Positions 7,628 through 17,131 of a stretch of DNA of 64,000 bases are shown here, in pieces (within the stretch, counting starts at the first letter, position 1; each line of letters starts with the position of its first letter). Source of the stretch: Octadecabacter sp. SW4 (GTDB taxonomy: Bacteria > Pseudomonadota > Alphaproteobacteria > Rhodobacterales > Rhodobacteraceae). Below the pieces are notes generated by a model that was given only the letters and a program-made list of their open reading frames with translations, searched no databases and was not told where the DNA came from. Made by a program: the position numbers and the translations under genes. The DNA lies in the NCBI RefSeq assembly GCF_008065155.1, contig NZ_CP042819.1, forward strand, positions 2,362,922 to 2,426,921. The letters are read 5' to 3'.

Positions 7628-8425
7628 TTAGTGCATCGTGGGCCTCTGGTCCATTGGCACGATGGTTTCGGGCGCAGGCGGACGATAGCCCAATGAGCTG
7701 TGCGGCCTGACCGTGTTGTAGTGAATGCGCCATTGCTCGATCAGGATTTGGGCTTCGCGCAAGCTGTAGAAAATTTCTCCGTTGAGCAGCTCGTCGCGGA
7801 ACCGAGCGTTGAAGCTTTCACAGTATCCGTTTTCCCATGGTGAGCCTGGTTCGATGTAAGCCGTCTTTGCTCCGACTGCTGCGATCCAGTCCCGCACCTT
7901 CTGAGCAATAAACTCCGGGCCGTTGTCGGAACGGATATACTCTGGCGGCCCACGTAGGATGAACAGATCGGTCAATGCATCTAGCACGTCTGTCGAGTTG
8001 AGTTTGCGATCCACACGGATCATGAGCGCCTCCCTTGTGTATTCATCAATGATGTTCAGCGTCCGATAGACGCGCCCGTCAGCGGTCCGATCCTGGACAA
8101 AGTCGTAGGACCAGACATGGTTTGGGCGTTCGGGCCGCAGACGTACGCAGGAGCCATCGTTCAGCCAGAGCCGACCTTTCTTCTTTTGTTTCTGTGGGAC
8201 TTTCAGCCCTTCGCGTCGCCAGATGCGCTCAACCCGCTTGTGGTTCACACACCAGCCCGCATTGTTGAGCAGACCGGCCACCATCCGATATCCATAGCGG
8301 CCGTACTGATCAGCCAGTTTGATAATGTCGTCGGTTAGACGTTCTTCATCTGCACGGCCTTGCGGTACCTTGCGCTGCGTGGATCGGTGCTGTCCAAGCG
8401 TGCGGCAGGCGCGGCGCTCGGACAC
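7628..8425 (-). CDS. IS3-family transposase OrfB (DDE integrase)
   Basis: 265 aa in the shown frame; upstream codons (SPSRRRKCIDHVRQELG) extend the same frame back into orfA, as expected for a frameshift fusion. Catalytic D in VWSYDFVQDRT, D in IRSDNGPEFIA, and E in NGYCESFNARFRDELL. It ends in HYNTVRPHSSLGYRPP, typical of the IS407 group of IS3. Confidence 0.93.
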   Translation of the reverse strand: MSERRACRTLGQHRSTQRKVPQGRADEERLTDDIIKLADQYGRYGYRMVAGLLNNAGWCVNHKRVERIWRREGLKVPQKQKKKGRLWLNDGSCVRLRPERPNHVWSYDFVQDRTADGRVYRTLNIIDEYTREALMIRVDRKLNSTDVLDALTDLFILRGPPEYIRSDNGPEFIAQKVRDWIAAVGAKTAYIEPGSPWENGYCESFNARFRDELLNGEIFYSLREAQILIEQWRIHYNTVRPHSSLGYRPPAPETIVPMDQRPTMH

Positions 8426-8475
8426 ACCAAGCTCTTGCCGAACATGGTCGATGCACTTTCGGCGACGCGAAGGGC

Positions 8476-8754
8476 TCAGAAGTTTCCCTTCGCGGCTTCA
8501 GACAGAATGAGCTTGTCCAGTGTCAGGTCCGACACCGCCCGCCGCAGTCGCTGGTTCTCCTTCTCCAGCTCTTTCAGCCGGGCGAGCTGAGATCGCTGCA
8601 TCCCGCCATAGAGCTTGCGCCATCGATAAAATGTCTGCTGCGTCACGCCAATCTGCCGCACAGCCTCCGCAATCGTCGCGCCTTGTCCTTGCAGAACTTC
8701 AACCTGACGAAGCTTCGATACAATCTCTTCGGGTTTCTCTCGTTTCCCAGCCAT
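8476..8754 (-). CDS. IS3-family transposase OrfA
   Basis: 92 aa: EEIVSKLRQVEVLQGQGATI and VTQQTFYRWRKLYGGM form the HTH, then LKELEKENQRLRRAVSDL is the leucine zipper. G GGA AAC (complement of 8482-8488), just before the stop, is a canonical -1 slippery site leading into the orfB frame. Confidence 0.92.
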   Translation of the reverse strand: MAGKREKPEEIVSKLRQVEVLQGQGATIAEAVRQIGVTQQTFYRWRKLYGGMQRSQLARLKELEKENQRLRRAVSDLTLDKLILSEAAKGNF

Positions 8755-8821
8755 CGCTGATCCTCCAAATTTGAGGGATATCCTATCCCCGTTGGTGGAC
8801 CACTTTCAGGGGGCTACTCCA

Positions 8822-8989
8822 CGGTCCCCGGTCGATGTCGCGATCCTTCTCGACCTCCTGTTCGCGCTCGCCTTCGATATCCATCCAATGGCGCATTTCA
8901 AAACTATCGGCCCTGAGCCGCCGCTGGCTGATGTGTTGAATGCTTTGCAGCAGCGTCACCAGAACGGCCATTCGCACACAACGCAGCAT
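8822..8989 (-). pseudogene. Fragment of an unidentified gene cut by IS-B
   Basis: An open frame from 8989 toward IS-B encodes ISQRRLRADSFEMRHWMDIE and EREQEVEKDRDIDRG, hydrophilic and heptad-like, then runs into the IS end. Codon use looks real. I do not recognise the family; it could be a piece of a mobilisation or replication protein. The interval 8990-9101 holds nothing recognisable. Confidence 0.4.
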
Positions 8990-9101
8990 TCTTGGTTAGG
9001 CAAGACCGCGCCCAGCATTCTGCGCCAATGTCGCATATGAGTAATACAAACTCTGGCTGAGAAGCTAACTTGCCTGGAGTGACCACTTCGATTGGCCCGA
9101 A

Positions 9102-10019
9102 ATGAAATCTATCTCACCCTCCTCTTCTCATGCGGACGCCCACAAGTACGGTGTGCTCTTCGTCTTTGCGGCGGGGGTCTTGTGGTCGACCGTCGGCCTT
9201 GGCATTCGCCTGATCGAAGATGCTGTCGTGTGGCAGATTCTGCTCTATCGGTCGATCAGCATGTCGCTGTTTCTTTACGTGCTTATCCGCGTGCGGTCTG
9301 GCGAAAGCCCGTTTGTTCAGATCCGCCGTATCGGCGCCCCTGCCATCATCGCAGGGCTTTCACTGGTCGCGGCCTATTCCGGCGGCATCTACGCGATCCA
9401 GAACACTTCGGTCGCGAATGCGATGCTTTTGTTCGCGACAGCACCGTTTATGGCTGCAGTACTCGGATGGATCGTGTTGCGAGAACCCGTTCGCGCGGCA
9501 ACCTGGATAGCGATCGCCGTCGCAATCGGCGGGATCGCGATCATGGTCGCCGACAAGTCCGGAAGCGTGGTCCTGAGGGGCAGCCTTGCCGCGCTCGGAT
9601 CGGCCTTTGGCTTCGCGGTCTTCACCGTGGCCCTGCGATGGGGGCGAACCGGTGAGATGCTGCCAGCGGTCTTTCTTTCGGGTCTCTTCGCGATCGTAAT
9701 TACTTTGGCCATATGCCTAGGCCTCGGGCTCTCAATCGTATTGAGCCCCAGTGATGGCGGCATTGCGATGGGTATGGGGGTATTCCAGGTCGGCGCCGGT
9801 CTGATCCTCTACACGCTGGGCTCGCGCAGCCTCCCGGCAGCAGAGCTCGCTCTGCTGTCTCTGGCCGAAGTCCTGCTCGGCCCACTCTGGGTGTGGCTGT
9901 TTCTGGGGGAAACCGCGACCGAAAATACCCTGATCGGCGGCGCAGTGCTGCTCGCGGCGATTGCGGGCAATGCGCTGTCGGGCAAGAGAAGAAAGCCACC
10001 TCCCATTACCGCGCCGTAG
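9102..10019 (+). CDS. EamA/DMT-family transporter
   Basis: 305 aa with about ten hydrophobic helices in two five-helix repeats, as in drug/metabolite transporters. The first repeat contains GVLWSTVGLGIRLIEDA and NTSVANAMLLFATAPFMAAV; the second contains LPAAELALLSLAEVLLGPLW and GETATENTLIGGAVLL, the signature EamA regions. It is an inner-membrane exporter; substrate not predictable. It stands alone between IS-B and a gene-free stretch, probably acquired cargo. Confidence 0.9.
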   Translation: MKSISPSSSHADAHKYGVLFVFAAGVLWSTVGLGIRLIEDAVVWQILLYRSISMSLFLYVLIRVRSGESPFVQIRRIGAPAIIAGLSLVAAYSGGIYAIQNTSVANAMLLFATAPFMAAVLGWIVLREPVRAATWIAIAVAIGGIAIMVADKSGSVVLRGSLAALGSAFGFAVFTVALRWGRTGEMLPAVFLSGLFAIVITLAICLGLGLSIVLSPSDGGIAMGMGVFQVGAGLILYTLGSRSLPAAELALLSLAEVLLGPLWVWLFLGETATENTLIGGAVLLAAIAGNALSGKRRKPPPITAP

Positions 10020-10810
10020 AATAGGAGCCAACGGCCCGGAGCTGATATTCGCGCCGCACTTCACGAAAGATCGGTTCCAGCCACTAAGCGGACGTGGTTT
10101 CACCGACCGTCGTGCTAGCAGAAATAGGAACAGCTGCGAGATGAGGTCATTGGCTTCAGGTGTGAATGCAGATTTGGGCCAACACTGAGGCGGATATTCC
10201 GCCTGACAGCATACAGAGCAACTTGAGGGGCGGTTCCACGCCGCCTTCTTTCGGCTTCGGGTGTCTGCCAGATGTTTGATCTAAGAGCCGTCGATGATCG
10301 AAGGCACAGCACGGTAGCGGTCAAGCCTGGCGGGCCTTTATAGCGAATGTGCGGGAAATCGAAGAGATGTCCGTGCCCTCTGGCCAGAAACCCCGAAATC
10401 GTCCGCGCCGGTGGATGGAAATGATGGATTATTGCATGCCAGAGAAGCCGTTCCGGGTCTTGCAGCAATCCTCCGAGCAAGGCCAGCGTGCCTTGATCCG
10501 ATCGGCGCACTGGTGCATCATATATAGTATCCGGGGTCATACTGGCGCATGGCCAGTCAGACGCCGCTCGAATGCAAAGAATGCAATCGTCAAAACCCTG
10601 TAATGTGTAGATCCTGCAACAGCCCCTAACAATCAGGGGTTGATTAAGCTCGACCGCTCGTGAATACTCTCCCAAAACACAATCGAGCAGGGACTGTGCT
10701 ACCAAGCGAGATACGTATCGCGGCTAGAATACAGGAGAAGAGTCGATCGCTAAAGTATTGAAATCTTCTGCCGGGTCTCTCCGCCGGGCCGTCGCGGCAA
10801 AGCCGCGCGG
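10020..10810. other. Gene-poor spacer
   Basis: About 790 bp between the transporter and the sensor kinase. Open frames on both strands are present but lack ribosome sites, family motifs or consistent codon use. I see no tRNA, IS end or strong terminator. Probably eroded accessory DNA. Confidence 0.5.
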
Positions 10811-12867
10811 ATGGTGGGGCGTCATGTTGGAGACGATGTGAAGCGGTCTCTCTACGGTTGGATCGTCACCCTTATCAAGATCGCGACAGTCGCGCTGATC
10901 TTGGGTATTTCCGTGTTCGTGTATCGCATCGACACCCAGGTAACGATTGACGCCGCCAAAAGGGACGCGCGTAGCCAGGTCGACCATGCGGCGGCAATGC
11001 TGGCCACGGAACTCGCGGTGCGCGAAACGATTGCGAAATCTGTTGCCGTGACGGCATCCTTGATGCCCGAGGAGAGCGAAGACGCCTTCACCGACCTGGC
11101 CAGCCGGATGACCGAGGGCAGAGAGGACATCCTCAATCTGGCCTATGCACCCGATCTCGTCGTGCGCCATGTCTATCCATATGAAGCCAATGCCAGCGTC
11201 ATAGGCCTCGACTATCGCGAGCCCTCCGAGTTCACGGCAGGTGCCGATCAGGCCCTTGAGGCGAACGCGCCGGTATTGATCGGCCCGATCAACCTCTTGC
11301 AGGGGGGGGCGGCCTGATCTTGCGGGTGCCGTTCCGCCAGGCCGGGGCGAATGGTGCCGAAGACCAAGGCCTCGTTTCTTTGGTGATGAAGCTCGACAAG
11401 CTGGTCGAAGACACCGCTATCCTGACCACGTTAGAAGAGTATTCGATTGCGGCATATTCCGGTGACGCGATTGTAGCGGAAAACAACCTTGTTTTCGGCT
11501 CCATGTCGCACTGCGGACCCGACGCTCTGCTGAGCGCTTTCCCCGTCATGGATGCGATCTGGACATTTTGCATCGCCCCAAAAGCCGGCTGGCCGGTTCG
11601 GGGCGAGAACAGCACTGTGATCATTACCCTGGCGATGCTCGCGACTCTCACCACGGTTATCGTCTTTGTCGTCGTGGGCGTGCTGCGCGCGCGTGAATCC
11701 AAGGCCAAGACACAGCTTTGGGAGGCGATCGAGGCGATCAATGACGGGTTTGTCCTTTTTGACAAGGACGACCGGCTCGTGCTCTGCAACGCTAGGTATC
11801 GCGAGCTCTACAGCGCGTCGGCCCCGGTCATCCAACAGGGAGCGAAATTCCGCGATATCATCGAATATGGTGCCTGGAGTGGAGAATATGCCGACGCCGT
11901 GGGAAATGAAGCGGAGTGGATCGAGGAACGCATGGCCGCACACCGCGACCCTGAGGGCGAACAGGAACAGCGGCTGGTAAATGGACGCTGGATCAAGATC
12001 GCGGAGCGCAAGACCAGTGAAGGTGGGACAGTGGGTTTCAGGGTAGATATCACCGATCTCAAACAAGCCCAGCATGAAGCGGAAGCCGCAACACGAGCTA
12101 TCACGGAGTTTCTCACCAACATAAACCATGAGATACGCACGCCGCTTTCCGTGATCGTCGGGTTTGTCAAGTTTCTTGCCCGTCCCGAGATGCTCACATC
12201 ATACAAGACGATGGAGAAATCATTCGAGGCGGATAATTCCGATCCGGACAGGACGCGCGAGACAGTTGCGGCCTATAGCTCGGATATCAAGAAATGCGCC
12301 GTGCGGATCGAGAAGTCAGCTGCGCACCTGCACTCGCTGGTTCAGGATACGCTGGATATGTCCAAGGTCGTGGACGGGGGCTTCAACCTCAACCCGGAAC
12401 AGGTGAACCTTGGCTTGCTTGTCACGGAATGCGCCGAGCAATTTGCGGACGAGGCAAGCAGGAAGGGGATTGATCTTCAGGTAGATGTCTCGGCCGTTGA
12501 AATCATGGCTGATCCACTGCGCCTGCGTCAGATCCTGTTCAACCTGATCGGCAACGCGGTCAAGTTCACTGACAGCGGCCACGTGAATATCTCGAACGAA
12601 ACCGGCGAAGACGACACGGTGATCAGGATCGCCGATACCGGCCCGGGAATCGCTGAGGAACACCGGCAGCGCGTTTTCGAGAAGTTCTGGCAGATTGATG
12701 GCACCGTCACACGCAAACATGGCGGCACCGGGCTTGGGCTGGCGATAAGCGATGCACTGGTGAAGCTGCATGGCGGCGAAATCTGGATCGAAACCGGCGA
12801 AGACGACACGGGAGCGATCTTCTTCATCCGCCTGCCGTTGGTTCAACCGCCCCGATGCGCCGCGTGA
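10811..12867 (+). pseudogene. CHASE-PAS hybrid-less sensor histidine kinase, frameshifted in a G8 tract
   Basis: Two adjacent frames make one kinase. The first (10811-11317) has an N-terminal membrane helix (TLIKIATVALILGISVFVY) and a CHASE sensor with YEANASVIGLDYREP and PVLIGPINLLQGG. The second (from 11320) continues the CHASE domain (RVPFRQAG), then a membrane helix (IITLAMLATLTTVIVFVVVG), PAS (AINDGFVLFDKDDRLVLCN), HisKA with phosphoacceptor His in TNINHEIRTPL (residue 270 of the second frame), and HATPase with N box NLIGNAVKFT and G boxes DTGPGI and GGTGLGLAI. The break is at G8 (11302-11309); seven Gs would restore one frame through GGLILRVP. Either a real mutation, phase variation or a base-calling error. 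All catalytic motifs are intact downstream. Confidence 0.85.
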
Positions 12868-13033
12868 GGTCACGACGGGCCAGCCGCACCGTCTTTCCAA
12901 TTTATCCGCTCGGCCGCAGTTTAATGCGTTTATCGCCCAAGCACTGCCGCAATCTTGCCAAATCCCTAGAATAGAACACGGTCAAGAAACAATTCGTGGG
13001 TCCGCGTTGTTGGTAGTTTCTTGGAGGAGCTGG

Positions 13034-14767
13034 ATGGGACAAATGGCAAATAAAGGGAAGTTGCAGCGTGGCAAGTTGGTATGCCTGCGCAACGCAATGA
13101 TTGGCATCGCCGTCATTGCGCTAATCCGCCTAGCGCTTTTCACTGACGCTACGTCCCGTTTGCTCTCCGGACTGAATTTCGCGAATGCGACGCTCTATCT
13201 TTTGCTTGTGGGTATTCTGGCCGTAGCCGTCTACCGGCGCGATCAACTGATCAAGCTGCAAAAGGAGATCGTCGCCCGGAAGGAAGAGGAGATTGAGCTG
13301 ATCTATGCCGCACTGAACCAGCATGCGCTGGTTTCACTGACCGACCGGGATGGCAGGATTACCTCGTTGAACGACAAGTTTACCGAGCGTCTCGGCTATT
13401 CCAGCGATGAGCTTGTCGGAAAGCCGATAAGCATGATCTATCCCGGTGGCGAGAACGACACCGTTTACAATCAGACCCGCGAGAAACTGGAGGCTGGCGA
13501 GATCTGGTCAGGCGAGAACGAGGAGATGGCCGCCGATGGGTCCAGGGTTTACTCGCGTGGCACATTCGTTCCCGTGATGGATGACCATGGTAAGCTGGTT
13601 CGCTCGGTGGGGATCCGAACCGACAATACGGATTTCCATCGCGCCCAGCACGCTCGTTCCCTCAAGGCATTGTTCGACCATCTTCAGGACGAGGTCTACG
13701 TCTGCGACACCGCGAGCCTGCAAATGGTCTATGCCAATTGCGCGGCTCTGAGGAGCAGTGGCTGGGAAGCAAGAGAACTGACCCAGAAGACCATACTCGA
13801 CGCCGATCCCGACAGAAGCGCTGACCCAAAGGTGAATGAAAAGATTTTCCGCGCGCATGTCGCGCCTCTGGTCACGGGGGAAGAAGAGGTCGTGACGATT
13901 GATGTGCAGCGCGGCGAAGGCCATGGCGAGGTCAGCACCCGCATTATCCGCGGCGACGATGGCAGGAATCTGTTCGTCTCCGTTCTGCGCGACTCGACCA
14001 AACGCAAGGAGATCGAGCTTGCGAAGATGCAGTCGATCTCGATCGTCAGTCACGAACTGCGCACGCCCTTGACCTCGATCAAGGGGTCGTTGCGGCTTCT
14101 GGAGTCGGGTGCGCTGGGAGCTTTCGATCAGAAGGCGCAGTCGGTTCTGGATATCGCCGCACGCAATACCGACAGGCTCTTGCTGGTCATAGATGACATC
14201 CTCGACCTCGAGAAGATCCGTGCCGGCAAGATGGAGTTTACAAAGTCCCCGATTGACCTTGTCACCTTCGTCGCAGAGGCGGTCGAGATGAACAGGGGCT
14301 ATGGCGACGAACTGAATGTGAACTTTGACTTTCACACCGATCTGGAAGCCGCACCCACCCGCGCAGCACCTGAGCGCATCATGCAGGTTATCGCGAACCT
14401 TCTGTCCAATGCGGCGAAATACTCCCCGACCAACGGCACCGTGCGCATCGGTTTGTGCCAGGATGGCCGGTTCTGGCGGATTTTCATCTCTGACAATGGC
14501 CCCGGTATACCAGAGGAAATGCGCGACGCCGTCTTCGAGACCTTCTCGCAACTGAAAAGCGCTGATGGCGTGACCCGCAAAGGAACCGGCTTGGGCATGA
14601 CGATTTCTCAGAAAATCGTCGAGGCACATAAAGGCGAGATTGGCTTCGACAGCGAACTCGGCAAAGGCTCGACATTCTTCGTCAAGCTGCCGATTGACGA
14701 AGCATCCAACGAGGATGTGGGCGACAAGCCTTTAGCCGAGGTGACGTGCCAGTCCAACGCCGCCTAG
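13034..14767 (+). CDS. PAS-containing sensor histidine kinase
   Basis: 577 aa from ATG 13034, which has TTGGAGGAGC just upstream; the frame is open further 5' but that part overlaps the previous gene and is not kinase-like. Two membrane helices (about residues 20-70), a short coiled coil, PAS 1 (ALVSLTDRDGRITSLNDKF), PAS 2 (VCDTASLQMVYANCAALRS), HisKA with H340 in SIVSHELRTPL, and HATPase with NLLSNAAKYS, DNGPGIPE and GTGLGMTIS. It lacks a receiver domain and is followed by two receiver genes and an Hpt gene, so it probably heads a split phosphorelay. Confidence 0.93.
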   Translation: MGQMANKGKLQRGKLVCLRNAMIGIAVIALIRLALFTDATSRLLSGLNFANATLYLLLVGILAVAVYRRDQLIKLQKEIVARKEEEIELIYAALNQHALVSLTDRDGRITSLNDKFTERLGYSSDELVGKPISMIYPGGENDTVYNQTREKLEAGEIWSGENEEMAADGSRVYSRGTFVPVMDDHGKLVRSVGIRTDNTDFHRAQHARSLKALFDHLQDEVYVCDTASLQMVYANCAALRSSGWEARELTQKTILDADPDRSADPKVNEKIFRAHVAPLVTGEEEVVTIDVQRGEGHGEVSTRIIRGDDGRNLFVSVLRDSTKRKEIELAKMQSISIVSHELRTPLTSIKGSLRLLESGALGAFDQKAQSVLDIAARNTDRLLLVIDDILDLEKIRAGKMEFTKSPIDLVTFVAEAVEMNRGYGDELNVNFDFHTDLEAAPTRAAPERIMQVIANLLSNAAKYSPTNGTVRIGLCQDGRFWRIFISDNGPGIPEEMRDAVFETFSQLKSADGVTRKGTGLGMTISQKIVEAHKGEIGFDSELGKGSTFFVKLPIDEASNEDVGDKPLAEVTCQSNAA

Positions 14768-14868
14768 CAATGAACTCGAGACTGCCGCTTTCCTGCCCTT
14801 CAATCGCAACAATCAAGAGTTATTGTTGTCGGAATATGGAAAGTGGCATGGTCCAGGAGTTAAGTGGC

Positions 14869-15264
14869 ATGACAGAGTTGAAACGTATACTTCACGTCGA
14901 CGACGACGAGGACATTCGCGAGATCGCGAACATGGCCCTTGAAATGGTCGGTGAGTTCGAAGTCCTGCAATGCGCTTGCGGCCAGGACGCGATCGAACAG
15001 GCCGAGGCGTTTGCCCCCGACCTGTTCCTGCTGGACTACATGATGCCCGACATGGATGGTGAAATGACGCTCAACGAATTGCGAAAACTCCCCGGCCTGA
15101 GCGACGTGCCGGTCGTTTTCATGACCGCCCGCGTCCAGAAAGACATGGCAGACAACCTGCGCCGCAATGGTGCACTGGACGTGATAACCAAGCCCTTCGA
15201 CCCGATGGAGCTTGCAGGACACCTCCGGGAAATCTGGCAGGCCGGCAGCGTCAGCGTCTCGTGA
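14869..15264 (+). CDS. Single-domain response regulator (REC)
   Basis: 131 aa, one receiver domain and nothing else: acidic pocket HVDDDED, phosphoacceptor D56 in LFLLDYMMPD, T86 in FMTAR and K108 in ITKPFDP. Start taken at ATG 14869 (MTELKRIL) with GGAG upstream; ATG 14848 in frame is an alternative. As in CheY or Spo0F, a stand-alone receiver beside kinases and an Hpt protein suggests a phosphate shuttle or an effector acting by protein contact. Confidence 0.92.
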   Translation: MTELKRILHVDDDEDIREIANMALEMVGEFEVLQCACGQDAIEQAEAFAPDLFLLDYMMPDMDGEMTLNELRKLPGLSDVPVVFMTARVQKDMADNLRRNGALDVITKPFDPMELAGHLREIWQAGSVSVS

Positions 15265-15401
15265 GAGAGCCGATCAAAAAAATGCAACTTCAGAATGTTT
15301 CGCCCAACTTTCATCACATTCTTTGTGGAAGCTGTGTTCATGGATGCGAAACAATCTGCCCCCTTGGGTGATCAAAACCAGCAATCGAACGGAGGAACGT
15401 T

Positions 15402-16358
15402 ATGAAAATCCTTGCGGTAGACGACGACGATCTTGCCCTGGAGATTCTCGCGTCCGCACTTCGCGGAGCTGGCTACACTGACGTGATCTCGGTGACTTCG
15501 GGGGCCGAGGCTCTCAAGGTCATCGAGGAGTCGAGCGCCCCTTTCGACGCCTTTCTGCTCGACATCGCAATGCCCGGTATCGACGGAATCGAGCTGTGCA
15601 GCATGGTCCGTGCGATGCCGCTCTATGCGACCGCGCCGATCGTGATGATCACGGCCATGAAGGAGCGCCATTTCATTGACCGCGCTTTCGCCGCGGGCGC
15701 GATGGACTACATCAACAAGCCGTTCGATCCGGTCGAACTCGGGGTGCGGATCGGCATTGCAGATCGGTTGTCGCGACAGTCGCATCAGGTCGAGGAGGCC
15801 GCCACGGAAGTGGCTCTTCTTAAATCACGCACCGGTGTTGGCGCCAAGTTCGCAGCCGAAGATCCTATCACTATCCATGACGTTCCGCGCGTAATCAGCA
15901 TGACAGCTATGGAAAACTACCTGCTCCAACTCACCTACTGGATGACCTTGAAAAGCAAATCGGTCGCGTTCTCTATATCCGGCTTCAGCACGGTTCACGC
16001 CCAATGCGATCCTACGGAGATGTATGACATCCTGTCAGATGCAGCTTACGCCATCGCCGAGGGGTTCAAGCATACCAATCACCTCGTCACCTATGTCGGC
16101 GATGGGCGATTCGTCGCGGTGGTCAACGGTTCCGGATCAGCGATTGATCACGAAATTCTCAAGTCGATCCAGTTCGAGATTGACCAGACCCCTCCGATCC
16201 TGGCGTCTGGGCGCTCCTGCCCGATCACGTTCGAGATGGGGGAAATCTATTCTCCCGGCCTCTGGTCCGCCCCGAACCGGCTGAGTCTGTTGCACAGCCC
16301 GCAGCTGATGGCTCGTCGCTCCGGTGCCACCGAAAGCCGCCACAGCGCTGCAGCTTGA
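15402..16358 (+). CDS. Response regulator with REC and degenerate GGDEF-like domain
   Basis: 318 aa. Residues 1-120 form a receiver with D54 in FLLDIAMPG, T84 and K106 in NKPFDP. The C-terminal half (about 165-290) has the look of a nucleotidyl-cyclase fold: VAFSISGFS, then YVGDGRFVAVV at 231-241, where GGDEF should stand but reads GDGRF. Catalysis as a diguanylate cyclase is therefore unlikely; a binding or regulatory role is more plausible. A good ribosome site (CGGAGGAACGTT) precedes ATG 15402. It follows the first receiver gene by 137 bp on the same strand. Confidence 0.85.
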   Translation: MKILAVDDDDLALEILASALRGAGYTDVISVTSGAEALKVIEESSAPFDAFLLDIAMPGIDGIELCSMVRAMPLYATAPIVMITAMKERHFIDRAFAAGAMDYINKPFDPVELGVRIGIADRLSRQSHQVEEAATEVALLKSRTGVGAKFAAEDPITIHDVPRVISMTAMENYLLQLTYWMTLKSKSVAFSISGFSTVHAQCDPTEMYDILSDAAYAIAEGFKHTNHLVTYVGDGRFVAVVNGSGSAIDHEILKSIQFEIDQTPPILASGRSCPITFEMGEIYSPGLWSAPNRLSLLHSPQLMARRSGATESRHSAAA

Positions 16359-16385
16359 TCCCAACAAAACCCAGGTTATCGCTCC

Positions 16386-16724
16386 ATGACAAGCACCGAG
16401 CAATTCCAACAGGCATTCGATGCATCAGTCGTTCAGATCCGAAAACGGTTCATCGACCGCGCAGAACAACAGGTCCAGGATCTCGACGAACTGATGGACT
16501 GTATTGAATCCTGCCCAGACGATCGTGCTGCACTGGAGGCGGCGACGAGTCTCGCACACAAGATTTCCGGGGTCGCCACAACGTTGGGATTTCCACTTAT
16601 CGGCGAGCTTGCACAAACCGCCGAGAGCAAGCTGATCGCCTGCGCCACACCGTCTAGCGGGGCCTCATTGAGCCAAGCCGCTGAAGCGGTCGAAAGCCTT
16701 GTTGCAGAACTCGATCGTCTTTAG
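16386..16724 (+). CDS. Histidine phosphotransfer (Hpt) protein
   Basis: 112 aa, all helical. The phosphorylatable His is H58 in SLAHKISGVATTLGF, the Hpt signature H-K-L/I-x-G with small residues around it. It lies 27 bp after the GGDEF-like regulator and closes the phosphorelay cassette. Expected role: carry phosphate between receiver domains of this set. Confidence 0.88.
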   Translation: MTSTEQFQQAFDASVVQIRKRFIDRAEQQVQDLDELMDCIESCPDDRAALEAATSLAHKISGVATTLGFPLIGELAQTAESKLIACATPSSGASLSQAAEAVESLVAELDRL

Positions 16725-17131
16725 GCGCGGGGAGCGCAATACAGAAAAGACGATTGATAAGCTGCGGGATGGCGGCTTGGCCCCGCATCCTGCGCGCTCA
16801 AGAAACTTTGAATTTCGCATTGCAGCGAAAGTTCAGGATGCGGGCTGCAATGGCAGCATCGTCTCTAATCCGTGGGAGGCGGCGACGCGGCGCACCGCGA
16901 GCAAGTGGCCTTCATGGTTCGCCAATTTGCTAACGCCGCTCCAAGCGCAGTGCAGCCGTTCCGCCAGCGCGCAGCGAACGTCCGGTCTCCGCCCTTGGTG
17001 TTTTTCGCTGCGGTCGCAATACTCAGAAAGCGGTTGTTGAGGCTGGCGCGGCGAATTCACACTTTACCCCGCATGGGAGACCTTCGCCGCAGCTTTGTTG
17101 AGCGCCAGCTTTCCCTACTCGAGGACCGGTG
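16725..17131. other. Spacer with an 11-bp inverted repeat
   Basis: No convincing gene. CCCGCATCCTG (16782-16792) pairs with CAGGATGCGGG (16834-16844), a possible terminator-like structure after the Hpt gene, though no T-run follows. From 17071 the sequence is the right copy of the direct repeat shared with 7487-7594. Confidence 0.5.

Larger units (their letters stand above)
7594..8821 (-). mobile_element. IS3-family insertion sequence (IS-B)
   Basis: About 1228 bp. Ends TGGCGTGCCCCC at 7594 and, on the complementary strand, TGGAGTAGCCCCC from 8821; both continue to a shared GTGGTCC. The left edge is independently supported by the broken repeat. The flanks differ (GTCT left, CGGT right), so there is no target duplication and the two sides were probably brought together by deletion. 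Confidence 0.83.

Noticed and set aside
10115..10705. 196-codon minus-strand frame in the spacer after the EamA gene
   Set aside because: No ribosome site, no motif, irregular composition; a transposase remnant was considered but no DDE or HTH motif is visible.
12770..13033. N-terminal extension of the second sensor kinase
   Set aside because: The extension overlaps the previous gene, is not kinase-like, and a strong ribosome site precedes ATG 13034.
16782..16844. Rho-independent terminator after the Hpt gene
   Set aside because: The 11-bp inverted repeat has a 41-nt loop and no T-run; recorded only as a repeat.
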